A stretch of DNA of 64,000 nucleotides. Origin: Ignavibacteria bacterium. Lineage in GTDB: Bacteria; Bacteroidota; Ignavibacteria; Kapaibacteriales; UBA4661. Positions 36,583-45,100 of this stretch are shown here, piece by piece; the stretch's first letter is position 1, and each line of letters opens with the position of its first letter. The notes under the pieces were generated by a model. The model saw only the letters and a program-made list of their open reading frames with translations. It made no database searches and had not been told where the DNA came from. The position numbers and the translations under genes are program-made. Where the stretch lies: assembly GCA_014654705.1 (NCBI GenBank), contig JACVZY010000031.1:1-64000 (forward strand). Direction: 5' to 3'.

Positions 36583-36975
36583 TTACGAACCGGATTGCTT
36601 TACCTGCTGACCATTGCCTTCATATTTCGATGGGCATTTAGTCAGAATGTTGTCAGCCATCATCACACCATTTTCCACGCGCCCTTTGACGACGATACTT
36701 TCAGCAAGCTCGAAGTTGTTAGGGCGGGGACCGTTATGAATGACTTTTACTTCGGTATTCGCATCGTCACGCATGACAAACGTGAACGTGTTTTCGGCAC
36801 TGTTGTACGTGCAGCCTTTATCTTTCACCCATGCGCCCTTGACCTGAACGCGCTTGCCGCTTGATTGAGCATAACCGAGATTGGTGTATTCAATCTTGCT
36901 ATTGTCGAGCGAAAGTGCTGCTATGACCACAAACACCAGCGCGATTGCGCCGCCGATAAGATAACGGGTTTTCAT
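36583..36975 (-). CDS. ccmE: Cytochrome c maturation protein CcmE, CxxxY type
   Basis: Encodes 130 residues: an N-terminal TM anchor (YLIGGAIALVFVVIAALSL) and the OB-fold periplasmic heme chaperone domain (KRVQVKGAWVKDKGCTYN, ESIVVKGRVENGVMMADNIL). The heme-attachment motif reads TKCPSKYEG, i.e. cysteine 114 and tyrosine 118. This is the CxxxY form (CcmE') known from Desulfovibrio and archaea in place of the classical HxxxY. It carries heme covalently and passes it to CcmF. No other ccm genes are nearby. It ends a long minus-strand gene run. Confidence 0.9.
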   Translation of the reverse strand: MKTRYLIGGAIALVFVVIAALSLDNSKIEYTNLGYAQSSGKRVQVKGAWVKDKGCTYNSAENTFTFVMRDDANTEVKVIHNGPRPNNFELAESIVVKGRVENGVMMADNILTKCPSKYEGNGQQVKQSGS

Positions 36976-37029
36976 AATCTTGGGGGAAATGAGAGTGAAA
37001 GACTTGAGTAAAAGACTTGGGAGAAGAGC

Positions 37030-37488
37030 TTACTTTTTCTTCTCGACTTCGATTTGGTTGTCCACTTTTTTCACGCCGGCAATTTTCTTTGCAGCGTTGG
37101 TAGCTACGCCTTTCAAGCCGGCTTTGTCAACTTTACCTTTGAGCGTTGCTACGCCACCGCTTACCATGACATCAATATTTTTGTCTTTGAGCGAAGGCAA
37201 GGAAGCAAGTTTCTCTTTGACAGCTTTGGTGATGCTTGCATCGTCCATAGCGCCAGCAGCTGATTTTGCTTCGCTTTTCACTTCTTTAGCTGTTTCTTTT
37301 GCTTCTTTTTTAGTTGCTTTTGCTTCTTGGTTTGCTTCTACGGCTGCTTTAGCAGGTGCTGCTGCGGGCGTAGGTGTGGCTTTGGCAGGTGAAGCGGGAG
37401 AAGGTTTTGCCGCATCCATTTTGGTCTGAGCAAAAAGGCTAAGGCTTGCGCTTGCAGTAAAAAGCGCGGCGATGATCATTGAACGCAT
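37030..37488 (-). CDS. BON-domain periplasmic protein
   Basis: Encodes 152 residues from ATG 37488, with AAGGA about 7 bp upstream. A signal peptide (MIIAALFTASASLSLFAQ) precedes a long Ala/Lys/Glu/Pro-rich segment (about 40-90, e.g. AAPAKAAVEANQEAKATKKE). The C-terminal BON domain (SITKAVKEKLASLPSLKDKN, VSGGVATLKGKVDKAG, VKKVDNQIEVEKKK) is a phospholipid-binding envelope fold. Located 54 bp upstream of ccmE on the same strand. Confidence 0.87.
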   Translation of the reverse strand: MRSMIIAALFTASASLSLFAQTKMDAAKPSPASPAKATPTPAAAPAKAAVEANQEAKATKKEAKETAKEVKSEAKSAAGAMDDASITKAVKEKLASLPSLKDKNIDVMVSGGVATLKGKVDKAGLKGVATNAAKKIAGVKKVDNQIEVEKKK

Positions 37489-37532
37489 GTTGTAATCCTT
37501 GGAAAAATAATAAATGAGAATGAATAACAATG

Positions 37533-37904
37533 CTATGACGCGGATGAAGTGCCAGAGGTTGAATCGGATGATGACGTTGGCGAAGAATTTTTTGATTCGC
37601 CACCGGAAGAGCCGGAGGAATCTGACGAAGCGCTTGAGGCTTCTGTATTTTTGCTGGCGCTTTTGCTGCTTACGCTCTTCGAGGATTCTCCACCTTTGTG
37701 GACATAATCAGTCAAATAAAACCCATCGCCATTGAACACCAAACCCGCACCACCGCTAATTTTACGGATGACGGTTCCCTCGCCTTTTGCCGTAGCGGAG
37801 GAGCAAAGGTTTTCCGGACAAGTGGTCAACTTTGGGGAAGACATTGATTGAAAGTACTCAAAGTCCTGACCGCAGGTTTCGCAATGATAATCGTATGTAG
37901 GCAT
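37533..37904 (-). CDS. FmdB-type zinc ribbon protein with serine-rich tail
   Basis: Encodes 123 residues from ATG 37904, preceded by an AAAGGAG ribosome site. The N-terminal FmdB/CxxC zinc ribbon reads MPTYDYHCETCGQDFEYFQS, then CPENLC, and GGAGLVFNGDGFYLTDY is a typical family end. About 53 C-terminal residues are roughly half serine, a low-complexity tail rarely this long in the family. The function is unknown beyond a putative regulatory role. Same strand as ispG and the BON gene. Confidence 0.87.
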   Translation of the reverse strand: MPTYDYHCETCGQDFEYFQSMSSPKLTTCPENLCSSATAKGEGTVIRKISGGAGLVFNGDGFYLTDYVHKGGESSKSVSSKSASKNTEASSASSDSSGSSGGESKNSSPTSSSDSTSGTSSAS

Positions 37905-37961
37905 AGTTCGTATCTCCTTTCTGAGAGAAAAGAATGTACACGAAAAAATAAACATCTGGTT

Positions 37962-39113
37962 TTATGCGTGTGCCGGCTCTTCGCTCGGCACAAAGTTTTG
38001 AATTTCTTCCAAAAGTGCCGGAACAATTTCTTCTTCCTTAATCTTACGCACCACAACGCCTTTGCGGTAGAGAATCGCCACGCCTTTTCCGGCTGCAATA
38101 CCAATATCTGCTTCGCTGGCTTCGCCCGGACCATTGACCACACAGCCCAAAAGTGCTACTTTGACAGGCTTTTTGATGCCCTTTACTGCTTCTTCGAGCT
38201 GGGCGGTGATGCTGAACAAATCTACTTCCAAGCGTCCGCACGTCGGACAGGCGATGATTTCCACGCTGCGCTGTGCCATACCAAGCGAGCGCAAAATTTC
38301 TTTGCCCACTTCGACTTCTTTTTCCGGCTCGTCCGTGAGCGATACGCGGATAGTATCGCCAATACCTTCGGCAAGCAGCGTTCCGATGCCGACTGCGGAT
38401 TTAATTGTTCCCACGCGCGTCGTACCGGCTTCGGTAACGCCCAAGTGAAGCGGGAAATCTGTACGCTCGGCAAGCATACGGTATGCCTCAATCATCAAGC
38501 GCACATCGGTTGATTTTACCGAAATGACAACATCGTCAAATCCGAAATCCGCAGCAATTTCGGCGTGACGCATAGCACTTTCAAACAGTGCTTCGGGCGT
38601 GGGGTAGCCGTGTTTCTCCAAAATATCTTCTTCCAGCGAACCGGAATTTACACCGATACGAATCGGTACTTGGCGTTCTTTCGCTTTCGACAGCACCTCG
38701 TGAATACGCTCTTTCGAGCCGATATTGCCCGGATTGATACGCACCTTTGCAACGCCGCCTTCAAGCGCTTTGAGAGCAAAAATATGATTAAAGTGAATAT
38801 CTGCCACAATCGGAACAGGCGAACCCTTCACAATATCGGCAATAGCTTCGGCAGCGTGCTTGTCGTTGATAGTAACGCGCACAATATCTACGCCCGCCTC
38901 GTGGCAACGACGAATTTGCTCCAGCGTGCCTTGCACGTCGGCAGTTTTGGTTTTGGTCATGGTCTGAACGCTAATCGGCGCATTCCCGCCAATTTGAACG
39001 CCGCCGACCATGACGGCACGAGATTTTCTGCGGCGAAAAGGAGCAGTGGCGTAGGGCTGTTCGTGTGAGCCATTTTTGCCGTTCATGACGGGTAAATCAA
39101 ACGTTGTGGACAT
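37962..39113 (-). CDS. ispG: 4-hydroxy-3-methylbut-2-en-1-yl diphosphate synthase
   Basis: Encodes 383 residues of GcpE/IspG, the [4Fe-4S] enzyme turning MEcPP into HMBPP in the methylerythritol phosphate isoprenoid pathway. The TIM-barrel half has VQTMTKTKTADVQGTLEQI, VPIVADIHFNHIFALKALEG and KVRINPGNIG; the C-terminal half binds the cluster with CPTCGRLEVDL and LGCVVNGPGEASEADIG (Cys ligands). Length is that of the short bacterial form. It lies in a minus-strand run with fmdB 57 bp downstream. Confidence 0.97.
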   Translation of the reverse strand: MSTTFDLPVMNGKNGSHEQPYATAPFRRRKSRAVMVGGVQIGGNAPISVQTMTKTKTADVQGTLEQIRRCHEAGVDIVRVTINDKHAAEAIADIVKGSPVPIVADIHFNHIFALKALEGGVAKVRINPGNIGSKERIHEVLSKAKERQVPIRIGVNSGSLEEDILEKHGYPTPEALFESAMRHAEIAADFGFDDVVISVKSTDVRLMIEAYRMLAERTDFPLHLGVTEAGTTRVGTIKSAVGIGTLLAEGIGDTIRVSLTDEPEKEVEVGKEILRSLGMAQRSVEIIACPTCGRLEVDLFSITAQLEEAVKGIKKPVKVALLGCVVNGPGEASEADIGIAAGKGVAILYRKGVVVRKIKEEEIVPALLEEIQNFVPSEEPAHA

Positions 39114-39169
39114 ACAGTTGGTGATTCAGTGAAAAGAAGAATATAGGTTTTATGCGATTTATAGTGGTG

Positions 39170-40189
39170 TTATCGTTTCGGTAATTCAAGAACAAATTTT
39201 GCAATACCATCCACAAGTGCCGGAACAACAGGTAGCATCGGGTTGCTGTACGACGCAACCTGTTCTTTCATATCCGCCGAAACTGCTTTCAGCACGTGGT
39301 TCATACCATTGACGAGAATCATGGATGCTTTCGTATTAGCAGCAGCAAGGCTTTGTGCGTCTTCCACGCCGACCTGAACATCGGTCATGCCTTGCAGAAT
39401 GAGCGCGGGGCAGGAAAGTCGCTTGATTTCCTCGCGCGGGTCGTAGCGGAGCCACGAAATCATATATGGCTGCACACTTGGGCGGAAGAGGCTTGCGAGC
39501 ATTATCGGTGGCGGAGTGGCGGCGGTTCTTCCGGCTTCGAGTTCACTCAGAATTTTTTCACTTTCTTGCATCACATTCGGCGGCAGCTGCTTCGCAAGTT
39601 GTTTGCGCAAGATTTGTCCTGCCGGAAAGCCTGCACCTGCGAGCGATACAAAGCCCTGTACCCCCGCTTTCTGCGCCGCTACCATGCCAATAAGCGAACC
39701 TTCGCTATGCCCGACGATGGTAACAGACGAATATCGCGCATTTGATTGTATTTGGCGAATAATCCCAACAGCATCATCAATATACGTCTCGAAGCGCAAG
39801 TCGGATTCGCTCACCATTGCTTTCGCGCTTGCTGCTATGCCGCGTTTATCATAGCGCAGAACGGCTATTCCACGCTTCACGAGCGCATCGGCAAGTAGTT
39901 TGAGGCTATTGTTCGAGCCAGCCATGGTGTTATTGCCATCGCGGTCGGTCGGACCGGAGCCTGCAATCAGCAACACCACGGGTATTCGTTGCCCTGCCGT
40001 CACCTGCGGTTCTTCGAGTATGCCGTAAATAGTGCCGTTTGTACTGACGTAATTGAACGGCGTACTGGTGGTTTGAGGCAACAATGCTTGTGCAGAAACT
40101 CCCTGCACACAGCAAAGCGCCACAAAAAACAGACTAATACCGAAACATCGAAAGATAAAAGAATGAGATGACATTGATTTGGGCTTCAT
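39170..40189 (-). CDS. Alpha/beta hydrolase, exported
   Basis: Encodes about 339 residues with a signal segment (CFGISLFFVALCCVQGVSAQ). The alpha/beta hydrolase core has VVLLIAGSGPTDRDGNN, LADALVKRGIAVLRYDKRGI and the nucleophile elbow VGHSEGSLIGMVAAQKAGV (Ser of GHSEG), then LQGMTDVQVGVEDAQ and MNHVLK with the catalytic His. Probably an esterase or peptidase of the periplasm; substrate unknown. The start at 40189 overlaps the preceding stop as ATGA, so it is translationally coupled. Confidence 0.85.
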   Translation of the reverse strand: MKPKSMSSHSFIFRCFGISLFFVALCCVQGVSAQALLPQTTSTPFNYVSTNGTIYGILEEPQVTAGQRIPVVLLIAGSGPTDRDGNNTMAGSNNSLKLLADALVKRGIAVLRYDKRGIAASAKAMVSESDLRFETYIDDAVGIIRQIQSNARYSSVTIVGHSEGSLIGMVAAQKAGVQGFVSLAGAGFPAGQILRKQLAKQLPPNVMQESEKILSELEAGRTAATPPPIMLASLFRPSVQPYMISWLRYDPREEIKRLSCPALILQGMTDVQVGVEDAQSLAAANTKASMILVNGMNHVLKAVSADMKEQVASYSNPMLPVVPALVDGIAKFVLELPKR

Positions 40190-40665
40190 AAATGTTCGCG
40201 CAACACTGCTGCTGCGATGCCCCACAAAAAGTAGAGCGAAAAAAAGAGAAATAGGACAACAGAAGTTATCCGTGATGCGCTGACCTGCATAGTACGCAAA
40301 TACACAAAAGAATAGGGCAAGGCAATCATGTAACCCAGAACTCGTTCTACTTGCGATTCTAATGCGCCGCTCCGATAGGGTTCAGGAAGTGAAATTTGTG
40401 TCACAGCAAACCATAGAAAAAACGCAACGATAGCAGGTAGAATTTGCAATGCTGGTTCGCTTATCCGCGGCAAGAAAAGAACACTCGCAAGAGCAAGAAC
40501 GACTGCCACCAAAGACCACATCATAAAATGCGAAGGTACAACCCACTCTTGACCAATGTACCAGCCTCTGGCAGCCGAGAAAATCATCAACAATGGCAGT
40601 ACAATATCCCAAAGCGAGATGTTTATACTCCGAGTGCTCATGAGAACTGCATCTTTAATGAACAT
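40186..40665 (-). CDS. Integral membrane protein, unknown function
   Basis: Encodes up to 159 residues with about four hydrophobic segments (SLWDIVLPLLMIFSAARGW, MMWSLVAVVLALASVLFLP, ILPAIVAFFLWFAVTQIS, SVVLFLFFSLYFLWGIAAAV). No family recognised. ATG 40641 (MSTRSINISL) is an alternative start. Its TGA overlaps the ATG of the alpha/beta hydrolase, and it lies 28 bp after the rhomboid gene, so these three are probably co-transcribed. Confidence 0.6.
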   Translation of the reverse strand: MFIKDAVLMSTRSINISLWDIVLPLLMIFSAARGWYIGQEWVVPSHFMMWSLVAVVLALASVLFLPRISEPALQILPAIVAFFLWFAVTQISLPEPYRSGALESQVERVLGYMIALPYSFVYLRTMQVSASRITSVVLFLFFSLYFLWGIAAAVLREHL

Positions 40666-40693
40666 AGCGTTTCGCTGAGTGAATGAAAGTATG

Positions 40694-41650
40694 TTAGAGT
40701 TTTTTACTCGCCTCCATCAGTATCCGCTTTTCTTCTTCTGTAAGACTTGCATAACCTGTTTTTGCGATTTTATCCAAGATTGCGTCTATGTCTTCTTGCG
40801 TTATGGTACGATTGCCGTCGGAACTTGTTTTTGCGCGGAACCATGACGACATGCCTATTTCAGGCTTTTCCGCAGCTCGGTAGCTTTCTGCTTCGCGGAT
40901 GTCGTAGATCTTGCGTTTTGTGCCAAAGACCTTTCGTCCACCGCCCCCGCTACCACTAAGCATATCACGAATTTTGTCGAAGAAGCCGAAAACACCTACT
41001 TGGTCGCCATACCGCAGGAGCAGATACCCCGTGAGTGCGCCGCCCAAGTGTGCAAAGTGCGCAACACTATCATGTCCACTGCCTAAAAGTCCGGACAGCA
41101 CGTCCATTCCAATCCAGAAAAGCACCAGTATCTTTGCAGGAACAGGAAAGAATATTGGGAACATCAGTATCGGTCGGTTGGGAAACATAAAACCAAAGGC
41201 AATCATCACACCTTGAATTGACCCCGATGCGCCAACGGTCGGACCACCGTAATCTGGAAAGAAAGAACTGACGGCAATTTGTGCCAAACCTGCGCCAATA
41301 CCAGCAAGCAAGTAAAACACAAGAAATCGGCGTGCCCCCCAGATAGATTCCAGTTCCGCACCAAACATCCAGAGAGTGAACATATTGATAAACAAATGCC
41401 AAACGCCACCGTGCATGAACTGGTACGATATGAGCTGCCACGGATAGAACATACCTGTTTCGAGAGGCTGCAAAGCAAAATACGCCATCACAAAGCGCTG
41501 CACCGACACCCCACCAATGGTGAGAAAGCCAAGAAAAACATATTGCAGCACAAAAACTGCAACATTCGTGATAAGCAACGCCTTAATGACCGGCGGAAAG
41601 AGCGAGAAACCGCCACTGCTGTATGTTGACCGAAAAGAATAATTTGCCAT
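40694..41650 (-). CDS. Rhomboid-family intramembrane serine protease
   Basis: Encodes 318 residues with six TM helices. Catalytic Ser is in GASGSIQG at about 142, and His in AHFAHLGGALTGYL at about 201. The family motif SYQFMHGGVWHLFINMFTLW (loop 1 to TM2) is clear. Rhomboids cut single-pass substrates within the membrane. The C-terminal tail (about 240-318) is charged and hydrophilic and ends with EEKRILMEASKKL. It lies between pgk and the small membrane protein on the same strand. Confidence 0.93.
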   Translation of the reverse strand: MANYSFRSTYSSGGFSLFPPVIKALLITNVAVFVLQYVFLGFLTIGGVSVQRFVMAYFALQPLETGMFYPWQLISYQFMHGGVWHLFINMFTLWMFGAELESIWGARRFLVFYLLAGIGAGLAQIAVSSFFPDYGGPTVGASGSIQGVMIAFGFMFPNRPILMFPIFFPVPAKILVLFWIGMDVLSGLLGSGHDSVAHFAHLGGALTGYLLLRYGDQVGVFGFFDKIRDMLSGSGGGGRKVFGTKRKIYDIREAESYRAAEKPEIGMSSWFRAKTSSDGNRTITQEDIDAILDKIAKTGYASLTEEEKRILMEASKKL

Positions 41651-41733
41651 GAAGCAAAAGGGAAAGTTATCGAAAGGAAAAGTTTCTCTGCGTTACGTGT
41701 TAAGACGCAAAGGGAGTAGAATCATTGCTTGAG

Positions 41734-42924
41734 TTAGCTATCGAGCGCCGCCACACCAGGCAATTCCTTCCCTTCCAAGAACTCCAGCGATGCGCCGCCG
41801 CCTGTCGAGACGTGGCTCACGGACTTGACCAAGCCAAACTGCTCAATCGCTGCTGCCGAATCGCCACCGCCTACAATCGTGATTGCTCCGTGTTTCGTCG
41901 CTTCGGCGAGTGCTTCGGCGACGGCTTTTGTTCCGGAAGCAAAATTACTCATCTCGAAGACACCCATCGGACCATTCCACACGACAGTTTTCGAGGTGGT
42001 AATTGCTTTGGAGAACGCCGCGATAGACTCTGCACCGATGTCCAGCCCGCGCCAGCCTTTTTCGATGGCATCAATGCTGACCGTCTTACGAGCAGCATCA
42101 TTGCTAAAAGCATCGGCAACGACGGCATCGGTCGGAAGCATGAAATTGATATTTTTCGCTTTTGCTTGAGCAATAATTTCTTTCGCAAGCTCAATTTTAT
42201 CCTCTTCCACAAGCGAATCACCGATTTCTTTGCCCATTGCTTTGAAGAACGTGAAAATCATTCCGCCACCGACCAAGATGGTATCACACTTGTCGAGCAG
42301 ATTCGTAATGACATCAATTTTGCCGGAAATCTTGGAACCGCCCAAAATTGCCGTAAAAGGGCGCACAGGGCTTGCGACTGCCTCGCCCAAATACTTGAGT
42401 TCTTTTTGCATCAAATAGCCCGCAGCCCGCTCGGGAATAAATTTCGTCACACCGTGCGTACTTGCATGGGCGCGGTGCGCCGAGCCAAAAGCATCGTTCA
42501 CATACACGTCGCCAAGCGCGGCGAGTTTGCGGGAAAAATCTTCGTTATTCTCTTCTTCTTGCCCATAAAATCGAACATTTTCGAGGAGCATTACATCGCC
42601 ACTCTTCATCTGCGAGACAATCGTGTCCACCTCGCTGCCAATGCAATCAGGAGCCATTGTAACCGACTGACCCAAAAGTTCTGCAAGGCGCACTGCAACA
42701 GGTTGTAGCGAGTATTTTGCATTCACTTTACCCTTCGGACGACCTAAATGCGACATGAGTATTGCTTTGCCGCCCGCGCTCACAATTTTTTGAATCGTTG
42801 GGAGTGATTCACGGATGCGAATGTCATCGGTGATAGCGCCCGCGTCGTCTTGCGGCACGTTGAAATCTACGCGCACGAGTACGCGCTTTCCGGCGAGGTC
42901 GAGCTCATCAATGGAATGAATCAT
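41734..42924 (-). CDS. pgk: Phosphoglycerate kinase
   Basis: Encodes 396 residues of the glycolytic enzyme that transfers phosphate between 1,3-bisphosphoglycerate and ADP. Motifs: [20 protein letters not shown] near the N-terminus, [44 protein letters not shown], and the C-terminal [16 protein letters not shown] and [20 protein letters not shown]. The start at 42924 ([10 protein letters not shown]) matches the family; the frame to 42972 is not needed. It heads a long minus-strand series divergent from holB. Confidence 0.97.
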   Translation of the reverse strand: MIHSIDELDLAGKRVLVRVDFNVPQDDAGAITDDIRIRESLPTIQKIVSAGGKAILMSHLGRPKGKVNAKYSLQPVAVRLAELLGQSVTMAPDCIGSEVDTIVSQMKSGDVMLLENVRFYGQEEENNEDFSRKLAALGDVYVNDAFGSAHRAHASTHGVTKFIPERAAGYLMQKELKYLGEAVASPVRPFTAILGGSKISGKIDVITNLLDKCDTILVGGGMIFTFFKAMGKEIGDSLVEEDKIELAKEIIAQAKAKNINFMLPTDAVVADAFSNDAARKTVSIDAIEKGWRGLDIGAESIAAFSKAITTSKTVVWNGPMGVFEMSNFASGTKAVAEALAEATKHGAITIVGGGDSAAAIEQFGLVKSVSHVSTGGGASLEFLEGKELPGVAALDS

Positions 42925-43084
42925 AATGACTTGAAGAAATGCTGTTGTGAAAGTGGTTTGTTGTTTACTCAATTACACAAATATACGCCAAGCACCGCAC
43001 TTTTTACTGAATTTTTACGCAAAGAAGGCGTATTTTGGGCGTTCAGTTGTCGTACAAATTGTCGTGCAACCTCACTCATAGACT

Positions 43085-44272
43085 ATGGCTTGGCAAGCAA
43101 TCATTGGGCAGCAGCGTGTGAAAAATATTCTTGGTAGAGCAATCGCCGAGAAGCGCATCGCCCATGCCTACTGCTTTTGGGGTGCGGAAGGTATTGGCAA
43201 AGACGCTCTGGCGCTGGAGTTCGCCAAAGTGATGAATTGCGAACAGCCCCGCCCCAACGGAAATGGCATACTGGAAGCCTGCGACACGTGCAAAAGTTGC
43301 CTTCAGGCATCACATTTACAGCATCCGAACATTCAGTTTATCTTCTCGCTGCCAGCCGCAAAATCTTCCTCTGGCGGAGGCGAAAAAGACGGAGCAATGG
43401 GTGTTTCACCAATTTTGAAACTCTCCGACGATCAAATTCAGCTCATACAAGAGCAGCTGCGCATCAAAGCGACGAACCCCTACCATAACATGACGATTCC
43501 GAATGCGGCTCAAATCCGCATTGCGTCTATCCGCGAGGTCAAAAAGCAAATTTCAATGAGTTCTTCGCAGCCCGGACGGCGCTTTGTGATTATCTCGGAA
43601 GCGGACTCAATGAATCAGGAAGCTGCAAACGCCTTCCTCAAAACGCTGGAAGAACCTACATCGCAGGTAACAATTATTCTGACCACCTCGCGCCGCGAAC
43701 AGCTTCTTTCCACCATTCTTTCGCGCTGCCAGCAAATACGCTGCGACGCGCTTTTCGACGAAGACATTGCTCATGCACTCGTGGCGCATCACGGGATTCC
43801 GCTCGAAGAAGCCCGTCTCGTTGCTCGCTTGGCAGACGGCAGCTATTCCAAAGCAACCGAACTTCTGGGCGAAGACCTGCGGCAACTGCGCATCGAAATC
43901 GTGAATTTGCTGCGTCTGATGCTCACGCCGCGATTCGTGCTCAAATTTGCCTTTGAATTGGACGGTCTGGTCGGCAAAGGTTCCGGCGACCGTGACCGCA
44001 CAAAGCTAGAGCGAATGCTAATTCTGCTCCTAACGTGGATACGCGACGCATATGCGCTTTCGGTCTCCGACCGCGAAGACACGATCATCAACATAGACCA
44101 AATTGAAGATTTGAAGCGCTTTGTGGGGCGTTTTGGTGTGAGTGGTAATCTGGATGCAGCCGCCCGCGCTATCGAACAAGCCATAGAACGCCTGCGCCGG
44201 AATATCAATGTAACGCTGATTCTGACAACGCTTGCGCTGGATGTGCGGCGAATTTTATACCGAACATCATAG
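43085..44272 (+). CDS. holB: DNA polymerase III, delta-prime subunit
   Basis: Encodes 395 residues of the clamp-loader stator subunit. AAA+ domain: IGQQRVKNILGRAIAEKRIA, CFWGAEGIGKDALALEFAKV (Walker A-like, with Asp in place of Ser/Thr), a cysteine-rich zinc module (ACDTCKSC), FVIISEADSMNQEAANAFLK, LEEPTSQVTIILTTSRREQL and STILSRCQQIRCD (SRC motif). It works with the other clamp-loader subunits to load the sliding clamp. It is divergent from pgk across 160 bp. Confidence 0.92.
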   Translation: MAWQAIIGQQRVKNILGRAIAEKRIAHAYCFWGAEGIGKDALALEFAKVMNCEQPRPNGNGILEACDTCKSCLQASHLQHPNIQFIFSLPAAKSSSGGGEKDGAMGVSPILKLSDDQIQLIQEQLRIKATNPYHNMTIPNAAQIRIASIREVKKQISMSSSQPGRRFVIISEADSMNQEAANAFLKTLEEPTSQVTIILTTSRREQLLSTILSRCQQIRCDALFDEDIAHALVAHHGIPLEEARLVARLADGSYSKATELLGEDLRQLRIEIVNLLRLMLTPRFVLKFAFELDGLVGKGSGDRDRTKLERMLILLLTWIRDAYALSVSDREDTIINIDQIEDLKRFVGRFGVSGNLDAAARAIEQAIERLRRNINVTLILTTLALDVRRILYRTS

Positions 44273-44298
44273 TACAGGGCAAAAATCTTTCCTCGGTG

Positions 44299-44320
44299 GC
44301 ACAGTTCATTCTTGTCTGTG
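44299..44320 (+). repeat. Interspersed hairpin repeat, copy 1
   Basis: A 22-bp element beginning GCACAGTTCATTCTTG and ending CTGTG; a copy at 50889-50910 differs at one base. The ends GCACAG and CTGTG pair as a short hairpin. It lies in the noncoding gap between holB and cdd. Confidence 0.6.
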
Positions 44321-44376
44321 AGGTTTGAAGCGGTGTTCAGAGCGCCTTGAGCTTTATGCTTAGGCTCAGAGGACTA

Positions 44377-44406
44377 CACGGGCAGGAATGCCTGCGACAC
44401 CGAAGC
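44377..44406 (-). repeat. Related degenerate repeat copy
   Basis: CACGGGCAGGAATGCCTGCG followed by ACACCGAAGC matches the reverse complement of the copy-1 region (CACAGACAAGAATGAACTGT then GCCACCGAGG) at about two thirds of positions. It contains its own GCAGG/CCTGC hairpin (44382-44395). Confidence 0.4.
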
Positions 44407-44479
44407 TAGTTCACAAACTATCTGTAATTTTTTTCTACTCAGCTAAGCATAAATTTTTATCAACTCGACTTCAAGCATC

Positions 44480-45064
44480 ATGAACACGCATCAAACCTTT
44501 CTCCACGCCGCTGAAGCATTTTTGAATGCTCAAGATACGCTTGCTGCAGGCTTTTATGCGGAAAGCGCTTTTGCCTTGCATGGCAAACACGACGGTAGTA
44601 ATGCGGACTATGCGCTGTCCAAGAGCATTGATACTTTTGTAGAACGCCTCCCAAAGCCGCTTGCACACTATACGCAATTACTCAAGCAAGCGAAACTCCG
44701 TGCGCTGGAAACGCGCCTTCATGCTCACGCGCCTTTTTCGCATTTTCTCGTGGGAGCGGCGCTCATTGCCGACGACGAAACGCTCCACATCGGCTGCAAT
44801 GTGGAATGTAGCAGCTACGGACTGACGATTTGCGCCGAGCGCACAGCGCTTGTTTCAGCAGTGTCGCATGGGAAAAAGCGCTTTCTCGCCATAGCTGTCG
44901 CTGCCGATACCAACGAACTCACACCGCCTTGCGGAGCGTGCAGGCAGCTTTTGTATGACTTTGCGCCGGATGCAATCGTGGTGCTGGTGAACCCACACGG
45001 TGCAGAGAAGCGTTTCACGATGAAAGAACTGCTACCCGAAGCGTTCACAGCGGCATTTTTGTAA
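44480..45064 (+). CDS. cdd: Cytidine deaminase
   Basis: Encodes 194 residues. The C-terminal part is a tetramer-type cytidine deaminase: SHFLVGAALIADDETLHIGC, then NVECSSYGLTICAERTAL with the zinc Cys and catalytic Glu (CAE, Cys about 118), and PPCGACRQLLYDF with the other two zinc cysteines. It converts cytidine to uridine in pyrimidine salvage. About 60 extra N-terminal residues, helical and rich in Ala, precede the usual start and are unexplained. Same strand as holB and hbd, with a 36-bp gap to hbd. Confidence 0.92.
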   Translation: MNTHQTFLHAAEAFLNAQDTLAAGFYAESAFALHGKHDGSNADYALSKSIDTFVERLPKPLAHYTQLLKQAKLRALETRLHAHAPFSHFLVGAALIADDETLHIGCNVECSSYGLTICAERTALVSAVSHGKKRFLAIAVAADTNELTPPCGACRQLLYDFAPDAIVVLVNPHGAEKRFTMKELLPEAFTAAFL

Positions 45065-45100
45065 AAAACTTCATCTACTTTCTATTTTCAAGGCAAAACT

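Noticed and set aside
41725-42708. 327-residue plus-strand ORF opposite pgk
   Set aside because: Antisense shadow of a clear phosphoglycerate kinase, with a Cys/Arg/His-rich composition.
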